Shown here in pieces: positions 1 to 8,579 of a stretch of DNA of 64,000 bases. A program made the position numbers and the translations under genes. Position 1 is the first letter of the stretch. Each line of letters opens with the position of its first letter. This DNA comes from Shinella sp. SUS2 (GTDB lineage: Bacteria; Pseudomonadota; Alphaproteobacteria; Rhizobiales; Rhizobiaceae): NCBI RefSeq assembly GCF_001262505.1, contig NZ_KQ410740.1, positions 62,001 to 126,000 on the forward strand. Reading direction: 5' to 3'. Below the pieces are notes generated by a model. It had not been told where the DNA came from. It ran no database searches and saw only the letters and a program-made list of their open reading frames with translations.

Positions 1-514
1 GGACGGCGTGGGCCGGAACCTTGCAAATCCGTGTCATCGTCCCTGTCGTGATAGTGCCGATATCGTAGAGAACAGCCAGATCGATCAGCCCCTCGCCCAG
101 CCAGGTTTGCAGCTGCACCTGGTCCACTTCGAGAAGGTCGATTTCGACATCGCCGACATTGTCGATGTACATGCGCAGCATTTCCGGCATGAACAGGGCA
201 CCGAACGGTTCGAAACAGCCGATGCGCAAGACCTTCGGCACACGGTCGGCGAGGTCGCCGATTGCCCTGTCGAACTCCGTCGCAGCCGAAAGCATGATCC
301 GGGCCGCGCTGATGAAGCGCTCGCCGGCCGGCGTGACCTGCACTCCGCGTGCCGGCCGCCGCTCGAAGATGCGTGCACCCATCTCCCCTTCGGCGAGTGT
401 GATCGCCGCAAGAATGGAGGATTGCGAGATATGCAGGACCTTTGACGCAGCCTGTACACTGCCAAGGCTTGCGACTTCGCAGACATAGCGCAGCTGCCGG
501 ATCGTCAGGTTCAT
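1..514 (-). CDS. LysR-family transcriptional regulator (partial, cut by window start)
   Basis: The leftward frame from ATG at 514 runs off the window edge, leaving about 171 residues. The first 60 residues form a LysR winged-helix DNA-binding domain (starts MNLTIRQLRYVCEVASLGS; recognition region around SQSSILAAITLAE). The start of a periplasmic-binding-like effector domain follows from about residue 90 (VLRIGCFEPFG). It lies head to head with the amidase at 653, so it probably controls the amidase/Liv operon and itself. A 9-bp inverted repeat sits in the shared 138-bp promoter. The inducer is unknown. The family assignment is firm; the target is inferred from divergence. Confidence 0.9.
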   Translation of the reverse strand, partial: MNLTIRQLRYVCEVASLGSVQAASKVLHISQSSILAAITLAEGEMGARIFERRPARGVQVTPAGERFISAARIMLSAATEFDRAIGDLADRVPKVLRIGCFEPFGALFMPEMLRMYIDNVGDVEIDLLEVDQVQLQTWLGEGLIDLAVLYDIGTITTGTMTRICKVPAHAV

Positions 515-531
515 CGAACCGAATGCTCCAG

Positions 532-565
532 AAAATGTATGAAGTTATGCGAAAGAATACATTTT
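532..565. promoter_or_regulatory. Inverted repeat between lysR and amidase, candidate LysR operator
   Basis: AAAATGTAT (532-540) and ATACATTTT (557-565) are perfect 9-bp inverted arms separated by 16 bp, inside the divergent promoter. LysR proteins usually bind dyads with a T-N11-A core upstream of the divergently transcribed target, and the location fits. Seen directly as a repeat; binding is inferred. Confidence 0.45.
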
Positions 566-652
566 GTGCGTGCGAAGGAAAGGTTCATTCTGCCCTCAAC
601 GAACAAACCTGCCGCAAGATGCAGGGATATACGAAATCAAGGGAACGATAGA

Positions 653-2053
653 ATGCCTTTTCAAAACCCTCTCGAAGGGGCGGCGGAGCTATGCCGTATG
701 GACGCCGCAGCGCTTGCGGCAGCCTATCGCAATCGCACGCTTTCGCCGGTCGAGGTCGCCAGGGCAACCATAGAACGCGCCGAGAACGTGAATGCCAGGC
801 TCAACGCCTTCACATTCATCGATCATGATGGTGCACTTGCAGCCGCCGACGCAGCCGAGAAGCGCTGGGCGAAGGGGGCGCCCCTTTCGGATATCGATGG
901 CATCCCGACAACGCTCAAGGATATCGTGTGGGTCGAAGGCTGGAGTGTGCGCTACGGCAGCACCACGACACCGGCACGCCCCCATGGCGATGACGCGCCG
1001 TCCGTGGCCCGTTTGCGCAAGGCCGGCGCGATCTTCATCGCACAGACCACCACGCCGGAATTCGGTTGGAAAGCCATCACGGACAGCGCACTTTTCGGCG
1101 TGACGCGCAATCCGTGGAACACGGAAAAGACGCCCGGCGGATCATCCGGTGGCGCAGCCGTAGCCGCTGCAGTCGGGGCGGGGGTTTTTCATCTCGGAAC
1201 AGACGGCGGCGGCTCGATCCGCATTCCTGCGTCCTTTACCGGTATCGTGGGCCACAAGCCGACCTTCGGCCGGGTTCCGGCCCATCCGGCAAGCGCCTTC
1301 GGCACCGTCGCCCATGTGGGGCCAATGACGCGAAGCGCCCTCGACGCGGCAGCCATGCTAAGGGCGATGTCCGGCAGGGACATCCGCGACTGGGCTCAGG
1401 GCGTCGGCAAGCTGGCGAGCCTCGAGCCTGGAGAAGCTGCGAGCCTCGCCGGAAAACGCATCGGATACTGGTCGAAACCAGCCAGCGGGACACTCGATCC
1501 CGAGGTCGCCGCGGTGGTCGATGCCGCGGTCTCGAGATTGTCCTCCGCGGGGGCTATCGTGGAGCCGATTGCGCTGCCCGCGGAAGGCCTTCTGGACCTC
1601 TTCCATCATCATTGGTTCACCGGTGCTGCGGCGCGCCTTTCCTCGATCCCCGAGGCGGAACGTGGGTTGATCGATCCAGGCTTTCTCGAAATCGCTCGTG
1701 CCGGCGCGGCGTATAGCTCGACGGAACTGGTTCTCGCACAGGTCCGGCGCGGCGAATACGGCGCAGCGATGGATCGCCTGCTTGCCGAATACGATTTTGT
1801 GGTTTCGCCCGGGACGGCATTGCCTGCCTTCGACGCGGGGCTCGAAGTGCCGGCGGGAAGCGCCTTCAGCCGCTGGACGGAATGGGCCGGTTTCAGCTTT
1901 CCCATCAACCTGAGCCAGCAACCGGCCTGCGTCATACCGTGCGGCTTCACCTCCGCCGGCCTGCCTGTCGGTTTCCAGATCATCGGAGCACGCGGCGAAG
2001 ACGCTGCCGTCCTTTCCGCCGCGGCCGGCCTGGAGGTGATGTTTTCCAGGTAA
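653..2053 (+). CDS. Amidase (amidase-signature family)
   Basis: 466-residue cytoplasmic amide hydrolase of the amidase-signature (GatA-like) family. The Ser-cisSer-Lys triad is visible: Lys89 in LKDIVW, cis-Ser164 in GGSSGG and nucleophile Ser188 in GTDGGGSIRIP. Length is normal for the family. ATG at 653 was chosen because AAGGGAA lies just upstream and because the 38 residues of open frame before it (from 539) overlap the regulator-side inverted repeat and look non-coding. It is first in a run of same-strand genes leading into a Liv-type ABC transporter, so the imported compound probably carries an amide bond. Substrate unknown. It is not part of a GatCAB operon. Confidence 0.88.
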   Translation: MPFQNPLEGAAELCRMDAAALAAAYRNRTLSPVEVARATIERAENVNARLNAFTFIDHDGALAAADAAEKRWAKGAPLSDIDGIPTTLKDIVWVEGWSVRYGSTTTPARPHGDDAPSVARLRKAGAIFIAQTTTPEFGWKAITDSALFGVTRNPWNTEKTPGGSSGGAAVAAAVGAGVFHLGTDGGGSIRIPASFTGIVGHKPTFGRVPAHPASAFGTVAHVGPMTRSALDAAAMLRAMSGRDIRDWAQGVGKLASLEPGEAASLAGKRIGYWSKPASGTLDPEVAAVVDAAVSRLSSAGAIVEPIALPAEGLLDLFHHHWFTGAAARLSSIPEAERGLIDPGFLEIARAGAAYSSTELVLAQVRRGEYGAAMDRLLAEYDFVVSPGTALPAFDAGLEVPAGSAFSRWTEWAGFSFPINLSQQPACVIPCGFTSAGLPVGFQIIGARGEDAAVLSAAAGLEVMFSR

Positions 2054-2103
2054 GCACCGACCACGCATGACGAACACAACCAACTATAAAAGGGGTAACC
2101 GTT

Positions 2104-3402
2104 ATGATGAATAGACGTGCAATGCTTCAGGGAGCCTTGGGAGCCGGTGCGGCCGGCGGCATGCTCCTTGCCGATATGAACAGGTCCGCCCGGGCGCAGG
2201 ATACGTCCCCGATCGCAGTGGGCTCGGCGCTGCCGATGTCCGGCATCGCAGCGGCGGACGGCATCGAGTTCAAGAACGGGCTCGACCTTGCCGCCGAGGA
2301 GATCAACGCCGCCGGCGGCATTCTGGGCCGGCCCGTCGAGATTCACATCGAAGACACCAAGGAGATGGGCGCCGACCTCGTATCCCAATCCATGCAGCGG
2401 CTGGTCGATCGCTTCAACACGCCGGTGATCATCAACGGCTACAACCTCGGCACCAACATGATCGAAATGGACGTCGCAGCCGACAACGACGTCATCATGA
2501 TGCACTACAACACGCTCATTTCGCACAACGAGAAGTTCAAGACCGATCCCGAGCGGTATTACGGTTCCTTCCAGGGTGACCCTCCGGAATTCTGGTATGG
2601 ACCGGGCTGCCTGAACTTCCTGAAGACTCTTTCGGAAGGCGGCAAGTGGACGGCGCCGAACAAGAAGATTGCCATCATTCCCTCGGCCAACGAGTATTCC
2701 ATCGTGATCGCCAATGCGATCCGCGACAAGGCCAAGGACTACGGTTTCGAGGTGAGCCTGTTCGAAACCGTGCCGTTCCCGACCAACCAGTGGGGCCCCA
2801 CGCTGGCAAAGCTGCGGCAGGACCCGCCGGCCGCCATCATCGTGACGCACTTCCTGCCGCAGGATCTTGCGCAGTTCATGGTGCAGTTCCTTTCCCAGCC
2901 CACGAACAGCCTCGTCTACATGCAATACGGCCCGTCGCTTCCCGCCTTTCGCGAGATCGGCGGCGAGAGCATCAACGGCGTCATCTATTCAACGGTCGTC
3001 GGCTGCCTTCCGGACGAATTCTCGAAGCCCTTCCGCGAGTCCTATCGCGCGAAGTTCGGCCCGAGCTCCGCCTACATCACGGGATCGCAGACCTATGACG
3101 GCCTGTGGATGTGGGCGATTGCCGCCGCCATTGCCGGCGGTCCGGGCGAGCCCTTCAACAAGGAGCAAGTGGGCAAGGTGGCGGCCGTCATGCGACGCAA
3201 TGTCTATCGCGGCGTCAACGGGACCTATCGGGCCGATACCGCCGGACAGTCGGCCTACTGCTACCCGACGCAGACGGCCGATCCTTCGCTGGGCATGCCG
3301 CATCAGTTCCTGCAGCATCAGGACCACACGACCGACCCCAAGCTCATCGCGCCGGCGCTCTACGCCACCGATGCGTTCGTCCTGCCACCCTGGATCAAAT
3401 AG
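2104..3402 (+). CDS. ABC transporter periplasmic substrate-binding protein, branched-chain amino acid/amide (LivK/UrtA) type
   Basis: 432 residues with an N-terminal twin-arginine-like signal (MMNRRAMLQGALGAGAAGG, mature start near AQD at about residue 32). A peripla_BP_6 fold follows (PIAVGSALPMSGIAAADG ... GLDLAAEEINAAGG). This is the binding component for the LivG, LivF, LivH and LivM genes that follow directly. Large C-terminal aromatic-rich segments (YGSFQGDPPEFWYG) differ from typical leucine-binding proteins and resemble the amide/urea branch. An AGGGGTAA ribosome-binding site precedes the first of two adjacent ATG codons. The ligand is unknown; an amide or amino-alcohol derivative is suggested by the neighbouring enzymes. 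Confidence 0.85.
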   Translation: MMNRRAMLQGALGAGAAGGMLLADMNRSARAQDTSPIAVGSALPMSGIAAADGIEFKNGLDLAAEEINAAGGILGRPVEIHIEDTKEMGADLVSQSMQRLVDRFNTPVIINGYNLGTNMIEMDVAADNDVIMMHYNTLISHNEKFKTDPERYYGSFQGDPPEFWYGPGCLNFLKTLSEGGKWTAPNKKIAIIPSANEYSIVIANAIRDKAKDYGFEVSLFETVPFPTNQWGPTLAKLRQDPPAAIIVTHFLPQDLAQFMVQFLSQPTNSLVYMQYGPSLPAFREIGGESINGVIYSTVVGCLPDEFSKPFRESYRAKFGPSSAYITGSQTYDGLWMWAIAAAIAGGPGEPFNKEQVGKVAAVMRRNVYRGVNGTYRADTAGQSAYCYPTQTADPSLGMPHQFLQHQDHTTDPKLIAPALYATDAFVLPPWIK

Positions 3403-3478
3403 GCTCCTGCAGGTGCAGCGCTGAATCTGGGTATCGGCCGCGAAAGTGGCCGATACCGATGGCGGAAGGAGCGGGATG

Positions 3479-4279
3479 ATGGAAAGCAGCGGGACAATCT
3501 TGCTGGAATGCGAAAACGTCGTGAAGCGCTACGGTTCGCTTTCGGCGGTGGATGGTATGTCGCTGACCGTCAGCCGTGGCGAGATCGTCGGCATCGGCGG
3601 GCCGAACGGCGCAGGCAAGACCACCTTTTTCGACGTGGTGACAGGCGTAACGCCAGCGACCGAAGGAAGGATGATCTTCGACGGCCACGATATTTCGGGA
3701 CTTGGCGCCGACAGGATATGTCAGCATGGCATTGCGCGCACATTCCAGCTCAACGCGGCATTCGACAGCCTGACGGTACGCGAGAACATCGACGTCGCCG
3801 CCTATTTCGGCCGTAGCCGAAGGACGCTGCCGGGGCTGAGGCTCGGCAGGGACGTACGCGACCAGACGGAAGAAGCACTGGCTTTCGTTGGTCTTGCGGA
3901 CAAGGCAGATGCGACGGTGGCGCAGCTTCCCGTGCTCGACCGCAAACTGCTGATGATTGCCGGTGCGATCGCAACCAGACCCAAATTGCTTTTTCTGGAC
4001 GAGCCGGTCGGCGGGCTCAATACAAGCGAGATCGACCACATCATCCGTTTGGTGGAACGGCTGAAGGCGAACGGCATGACCGTCGTTCTCATCGAACACG
4101 TCATGCGCTTCCTGCTCGCGCTCTCCAGCCGTGTCCTCATCATGCATCATGGCAAGAAAATCTTCGAAGGACCGCCGCAAGCAGTCGCTGAAGACCCGGT
4201 CGTGGTCGAAACCTATCTCGGAGAGGGAACGCGCAAGCGCCTCAAGACCTATTTTTCCGAAGGCGAGGTCCAGCCGTGA
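3479..4279 (+). CDS. ABC transporter ATP-binding protein, LivG type
   Basis: About 266 residues. Walker A is GPNGAGKTT, Walker B LLFLDEPVGGL, and the H-loop His lies in VVLIEHVM, with the LivG-style C-terminal tail. It energises the inner-membrane Liv transporter. ATG 3479 (or the adjacent 3476) is preferred over an upstream in-frame GTG at 3446 because AAGGAG lies at 3466-3471 at proper spacing. The stop overlaps the LivF start by 4 bp (GTGA), indicating translational coupling. The signature motif (VAQLPVLDRKLLMIAGA) departs from the usual LSGGQ core, which is unusual though LivG-like subunits vary here. Confidence 0.87.
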   Translation: MESSGTILLECENVVKRYGSLSAVDGMSLTVSRGEIVGIGGPNGAGKTTFFDVVTGVTPATEGRMIFDGHDISGLGADRICQHGIARTFQLNAAFDSLTVRENIDVAAYFGRSRRTLPGLRLGRDVRDQTEEALAFVGLADKADATVAQLPVLDRKLLMIAGAIATRPKLLFLDEPVGGLNTSEIDHIIRLVERLKANGMTVVLIEHVMRFLLALSSRVLIMHHGKKIFEGPPQAVAEDPVVVETYLGEGTRKRLKTYFSEGEVQP

Positions 4280-5001
4280 GTGCGTTCACGAAACCGCCCG
4301 TCCTCAGTCTTTCCAACGTGGTCTCCGGCTATAGCGGACTGGAGGTGCTGAAGGGCATATCCTTCGATGTCGCCGCCGGCGACTTCGTCACGGTCGTCGG
4401 GCCAAACGGCCACGGCAAATCGACGCTGCTCAAGACCATCTCCGGCCTCGTGCCGCTGACATCGGGCGCGGTCCGCATCAATGGCGCGCCGACGCTTGCC
4501 AAACCGCATGCCATCGCCGCGCTCGGTGTGGCCCACGTTCCACAGGGCGACATGCTGTTTCCTGAAATGAGCGTCCTGGAAAACCTGCTCATGGGGGCCT
4601 ATCTCGCTCCCTCCAAGGCGGAAATCGATCGCCGGCTGGACGAAGTCTATACACTCCTGCCCAAGCTTTCGGACAGGCGCGACCAGATCGCATCGTCCCT
4701 CTCGGGGGGAGAACGGCGCATGGTTGGCATCGGCCGTGGCCTCATGATGGGCGGGCAGATCCTCCTGATCGACGAACCGTCGTTGGGTCTCGCCCCCCTG
4801 ATCATCGAGCAGATCTATGGCGTGATAACGGAACTCTCCAGAGGCGGCCGCACGATCCTGCTCGTGGAGGAGAATCCGGCCCGCGTCGCCGACCTCGCAA
4901 ACCATCTCCACCTTCTGGATGACGGTATGATTGTGTGGTCGGGCCCACCTGCTGAACTGCTTGCCCGCGACGAACTCCTCGCAACGTATCTGGGGGGCTG
5001 A
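4276..5001 (+). CDS. ABC transporter ATP-binding protein, LivF type
   Basis: 241 residues starting with GTG, overlapping LivG by 4 bp. Walker A is GPNGHGKST (His replaces the usual Ala), the signature LSGGERRMVGIGRGL, Walker B LLIDEPSLGL, then LLVEENP at the H-loop position, typical of LivF. It is the partner ATPase to the preceding gene in the heterodimeric motor of the Liv-type importer. Confidence 0.88.
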   Translation: MSAFTKPPVLSLSNVVSGYSGLEVLKGISFDVAAGDFVTVVGPNGHGKSTLLKTISGLVPLTSGAVRINGAPTLAKPHAIAALGVAHVPQGDMLFPEMSVLENLLMGAYLAPSKAEIDRRLDEVYTLLPKLSDRRDQIASSLSGGERRMVGIGRGLMMGGQILLIDEPSLGLAPLIIEQIYGVITELSRGGRTILLVEENPARVADLANHLHLLDDGMIVWSGPPAELLARDELLATYLGG

Positions 5002-5006
5002 CGATC

Positions 5007-5894
5007 ATGCTCGACATCCTGACCGCCATTCTCATCGCAGGCCTTACGACAGGGGCTCTCTATGCGCTTGCAACCGTCGGCCTCTCCCTCGTCTGGGGCT
5101 CCATGGGCATGCTCAACATGGCGCATGCCGCCATGTTGACGCTTGGCGGCTATTCCGCCTTCACGCTCTGCACCGTCCTCGGCCTACCGGTCATCGCCGG
5201 CTTTGCCGGCGCCATTCTTGTCGGCGCCGTCGCAGGCGGATTGCTCTACGTCCTGATCGTGCGCAACCTGCTGAAGAACGACAAGGCGACGTTCGAATCC
5301 AATGTGATGATCGCAACCGTCGGCATCGGCATTGCGCTCGAAAACGCTATTCTTCTGACCTATGGTGGCCAGCCGTTGAAACAGCCGATCTCGGCAACGG
5401 GATCACTCGTGCTCGGTCCAGTGAGCCTTCCCTATCAGAACATGCTCATCGTCTTCGTCGTCATAGCGCTCATGGCCGTCATAGCGCTTCTTCTCGGCAA
5501 GACGCGCATGGGTCGCGCCATCCGTGCGACAGCCCAGAACCGCGAGGCAGCGCAACTCATGGGCGTTGCCGTCAACCGCGTCTACTTCCAGGTCCTCGTC
5601 CTGTCGGGCGCGATCGCCGGCATCTGCGGCGTGATGGTGAGTTCCATGACCCAGCTTTCGCCGCCGCTCGGGAACGACCCCATGCTGAAAGCCTTCATCA
5701 TGTGCGTGGTCGCAGGGCTCGGCAATTTGCCGGGCGCGGTGGCCGCCGCCTTTGGTCTCGCGCTGCTCGAGGCCTTCGTCCAATACGTCGCCGGCGCGCG
5801 CTGGGGTTTTCCAACGCTGCTCTTCGTGGTCATCGCTGTCCTGATATGGCGGCCCGCCGGCCTTTTCGGCCGTGTCCAAATCCGTCGAATGTGA
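5007..5894 (+). CDS. ABC transporter permease, LivH type
   Basis: 295-residue inner-membrane protein with about eight hydrophobic helices, beginning MLDILTAILIAGLTTGALYA. It has the LivH/BPD_transp_2 pattern, including the GRAIRATAQNREAAQLMGV coupling loop near residues 170-188 and NLPGAVAAAFGLALLEAFVQ near the C terminus. It starts 5 bp after LivF and ends 9 bp before LivM. It forms half of the membrane channel for the imported compound. Confidence 0.88.
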   Translation: MLDILTAILIAGLTTGALYALATVGLSLVWGSMGMLNMAHAAMLTLGGYSAFTLCTVLGLPVIAGFAGAILVGAVAGGLLYVLIVRNLLKNDKATFESNVMIATVGIGIALENAILLTYGGQPLKQPISATGSLVLGPVSLPYQNMLIVFVVIALMAVIALLLGKTRMGRAIRATAQNREAAQLMGVAVNRVYFQVLVLSGAIAGICGVMVSSMTQLSPPLGNDPMLKAFIMCVVAGLGNLPGAVAAAFGLALLEAFVQYVAGARWGFPTLLFVVIAVLIWRPAGLFGRVQIRRM

Positions 5895-5903
5895 GGTGAC
5901 GCC

Positions 5904-6974
5904 GTGACCCAGACTTCAAGCTTCAAGGGCATGGCCGGCAGCGCGCGTCTCGACCTTCTCGTCAGCCTGCTGCTCATCGCGGCCGCGATTGCGCTTCCTT
6001 TCATGATCGACAGCCGCTACGTGCTCGGCCAGATCGTGCTGGCCCTGTTCTACGCCACCATTGCCTCGCAGTGGAACCTGCTTTTCGGCTTTGCCGGCGT
6101 CTTCTCGCTGGCACAGATGGCCATGTTCGCCTTCGGTGGCTACGCGACCGCGATGATCTGCTTCTATTTCGGATGGAACGTCTGGACGGCCTTGCTGCCG
6201 GGCGCGCTTTCTGCCGTTGTCTTCTCGCTGATCGTCGGTCTCGCGTGCCTTCGCCTGACCGGCGTCTATGTCGCGCTGCTCACGCTCGCCATCGCCCAGA
6301 CCATGTATCTGCTGATTGTCACGGACACCGAATGCTTCACGATGGTGGGCTCCATCTGCCGGCAGTTCACCGGTGGCGCTGTCGGCTTTGCCCGCTTCGG
6401 CGATCTCGGCACGCGGGCGCTTCTCAAGGGCCAATGGCTCGTCGGCAACTATGCGATCGTCGCAACCCTCTTTGCGATCACGATGATCGTCACATACATC
6501 ATCGTCAAAAGCCCGATAGGGCTTGCGTTTCGCGCGCTGAAGGACAATCCCGGCTATGCGGTGGCGCGCGGTGTCAACCGGTTCCAGGCGCAGCTTCTCG
6601 TGTTCGGTATCTCGGCCTTCTTCACGGGCCTTGCCGGCGGCTTCTACGCCGCGCATTTCCAGGCGATCGGTCCCGGCATCCTCTCCATGTCGCAGCTGAT
6701 GTTCATCATCGCGATCACCGTCGTCGGCGGTGTCGGCACCTTCTGGGGGCCGCTCGTCGGCACGATCGTGCTCGTGGCGGCCGACGAGCTGATGCGCGAG
6801 GCGGGTGAGTTCCGCACGCTCGGCCTCGGCCTCATCATCGCTCTGTCGATCCTGCTCATGCCGAAAGGCCTCGTCGGTCGGCTCGGCGATCTCGTCTTCT
6901 GGCTGCGCCACCGCAACGCCGCGGCCGTCTCCAGCGTCAATTTCCAGGAAAAGCCGGCAACCGCCGGGAAGTGA
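5904..6974 (+). CDS. ABC transporter permease, LivM type
   Basis: 356 residues from GTG at 5904, with a GAGGTGA ribosome-binding site just upstream. About nine to ten transmembrane segments. The LivM coupling loop is GLAFRALKDNPGYAVARGVN, and VVGGVGTFWGPLVGTIVL lies near the C terminus. It is the second membrane subunit of the importer and the last transporter gene before the catabolic enzymes. It ends 9 bp before the GMC oxidoreductase, so transport and oxidation are probably co-transcribed. Confidence 0.88.
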   Translation: MTQTSSFKGMAGSARLDLLVSLLLIAAAIALPFMIDSRYVLGQIVLALFYATIASQWNLLFGFAGVFSLAQMAMFAFGGYATAMICFYFGWNVWTALLPGALSAVVFSLIVGLACLRLTGVYVALLTLAIAQTMYLLIVTDTECFTMVGSICRQFTGGAVGFARFGDLGTRALLKGQWLVGNYAIVATLFAITMIVTYIIVKSPIGLAFRALKDNPGYAVARGVNRFQAQLLVFGISAFFTGLAGGFYAAHFQAIGPGILSMSQLMFIIAITVVGGVGTFWGPLVGTIVLVAADELMREAGEFRTLGLGLIIALSILLMPKGLVGRLGDLVFWLRHRNAAAVSSVNFQEKPATAGK

Positions 6975-6983
6975 GGGGGTCCC

Positions 6984-8567
6984 ATGTACGACACGATCAT
7001 CATCGGCGCAGGTTCGGCCGGCTGCGTGCTTGCAAACCGGCTGAGCGCCGATCCGGACCGCAAGGTCCTCGTCCTCGAGGCCGGACGCGCCGCCCCCCTC
7101 GCCTCCGATATCCCGTCCGACTGGGTGACCATGTTCAACACGGGCGCCGATTGGGGTTACTACACCGAGCCGCAGGCCGGCTGCCGCGGGCGCCGCATCT
7201 TCTGGCCGCGCGGCAAGATGGTGGGCGGCTCCGGTGCGCTCAATGCGATGATCTATATCCGGGGACTGCCTTCGGACTATGATGCCTGGGAAGCGATGGG
7301 CTGCGCCGGCTGGGGCTGGAACAACGTGCTTCCGGTGTTCCTCCATTCCGAGGCCAACGCCGACATCAAGGAGAGCCCCTATCACGGCAACGACGGCCTC
7401 CTGCACATCGGCAATGTGCCCTATGTCGACAAATACGAACGGATCTGGATCGAGGCCGCGGAAGCAGCGGGCTATCCCTACAATCCCGACTACAACGGTG
7501 AAACCCAGGAAGGGGTTGGTCTCTTCCAGTTCACCATCAAGAACGGCGAGCGCTGGGGAACCGGGAAGGCCTACCTGCGGCCCGCGCTCGAGCGGCCCAA
7601 CCTGACGGTGAAGACCGGCGTTCTCGTGACAAAAATCATCATCGAGAATGGCCGCGCCACGGGTGTCAACTACCTGATCGACGGCGTTCCGCACACGGCC
7701 CATGCCGGCAGCGAAGTCGTTCTGTCTTCGGGGGCAGTCGGCTCTTGCCAGCTCCTCATGCTGTCGGGGGTCGGCCCGGCGGACGACCTGAAGGCGGTGG
7801 GTGTCGATCCCATCCACAACCTTCCCGGCGTCGGCAAGGACCTGCAGGACCACCTCAACATCCCGATCACCTTCTACACCAAGGAAGCCCTCGGCATCGG
7901 CGCCTGGACCGACGAGGTGATCGCCGACAGTTTCGAGGAATGGCGCGACCGGCGCACCGGCATCCGCACCTCGCCCTGGGTCGCCTCCGGCGGCCATGTG
8001 TGCAGCAGGCCCGGCGTCGAACCCGACCTCCAGCTCTACGGTGCGATGAGCCCACATCGCGACTACGCCCGCTTCCTCGGCGGACAGTCGGGCATCACCA
8101 CACACTCCACGCTTCAGCGCCCGAACAGCCGCGGCGAAATCAGGCTGCGCTCATCCAATCCGATAGAGCATCCCGCGATCGACCCCAGATACTTTGTGAG
8201 CGACCCGGAAGGCCTCGACCTTGCCACCCTGGTGGAGGGCATCAAGATCAATCGCCATATCATGGAGCAGTCGCCGATCCGCGCGCTTGTCGACTACGAG
8301 ATCAGTCCGAGTGCGGAGTGCAGGACGGACGCCGAAATCGCCAACTATGTCCGCGGCCACATGACGACGCTCTACCACCCCTCCTCTTCCTGCCGCATGG
8401 GCGTCGATGCGATGGCCGTTACCGATCCCGCGACGCTCAAGGTTCGCGGCCTCGAAGGCCTGCGCGTTGCCGACGCATCGGTCATCCCGAAGATGGTTTC
8501 GGGCAATCTCAATGCGCCGACGATCATGATCGCCGAGCGTGCCGCCCAGATGATCCTCGCCGGCTAA
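6984..8567 (+). CDS. GMC-family FAD-dependent alcohol oxidoreductase (choline-dehydrogenase-like)
   Basis: 527 residues. The FAD-binding dinucleotide fold is at the N terminus (IIGAGSAGCVLANRLS), GMC signature 1 follows (GKMVGGSGALNAMIYIRG), then signature 2 (GAVGSCQLLMLSGVG). The active-site His465 lies in LYHPSSSCRMG and the terminal NLNAPTIMIAERAA helix is present. The family oxidises primary alcohols to aldehydes. With an aldehyde dehydrogenase starting 12 bp downstream, the likely sequence is alcohol to aldehyde to acid. It carries no signal peptide, so it is cytoplasmic or peripheral. Choline itself is not implied: typical betA/betB neighbours are absent. Confidence 0.88.
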   Translation: MYDTIIIGAGSAGCVLANRLSADPDRKVLVLEAGRAAPLASDIPSDWVTMFNTGADWGYYTEPQAGCRGRRIFWPRGKMVGGSGALNAMIYIRGLPSDYDAWEAMGCAGWGWNNVLPVFLHSEANADIKESPYHGNDGLLHIGNVPYVDKYERIWIEAAEAAGYPYNPDYNGETQEGVGLFQFTIKNGERWGTGKAYLRPALERPNLTVKTGVLVTKIIIENGRATGVNYLIDGVPHTAHAGSEVVLSSGAVGSCQLLMLSGVGPADDLKAVGVDPIHNLPGVGKDLQDHLNIPITFYTKEALGIGAWTDEVIADSFEEWRDRRTGIRTSPWVASGGHVCSRPGVEPDLQLYGAMSPHRDYARFLGGQSGITTHSTLQRPNSRGEIRLRSSNPIEHPAIDPRYFVSDPEGLDLATLVEGIKINRHIMEQSPIRALVDYEISPSAECRTDAEIANYVRGHMTTLYHPSSSCRMGVDAMAVTDPATLKVRGLEGLRVADASVIPKMVSGNLNAPTIMIAERAAQMILAG

Positions 8568-8579
8568 GGAGACGCATCC

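Noticed and set aside
539-652. Earlier ATG for the amidase at 539
   Set aside because: Would add 38 residues without amidase similarity and place coding sequence inside the promoter dyad; ATG 653 has a good ribosome-binding site.
5916-8105. 729-residue leftward open frame across livM and the GMC gene
   Set aside because: Composition is skewed (Asp, Gly, His, Arg rich), no domain is visible, and it is fully antisense to two clear genes. High GC explains the lack of stops.
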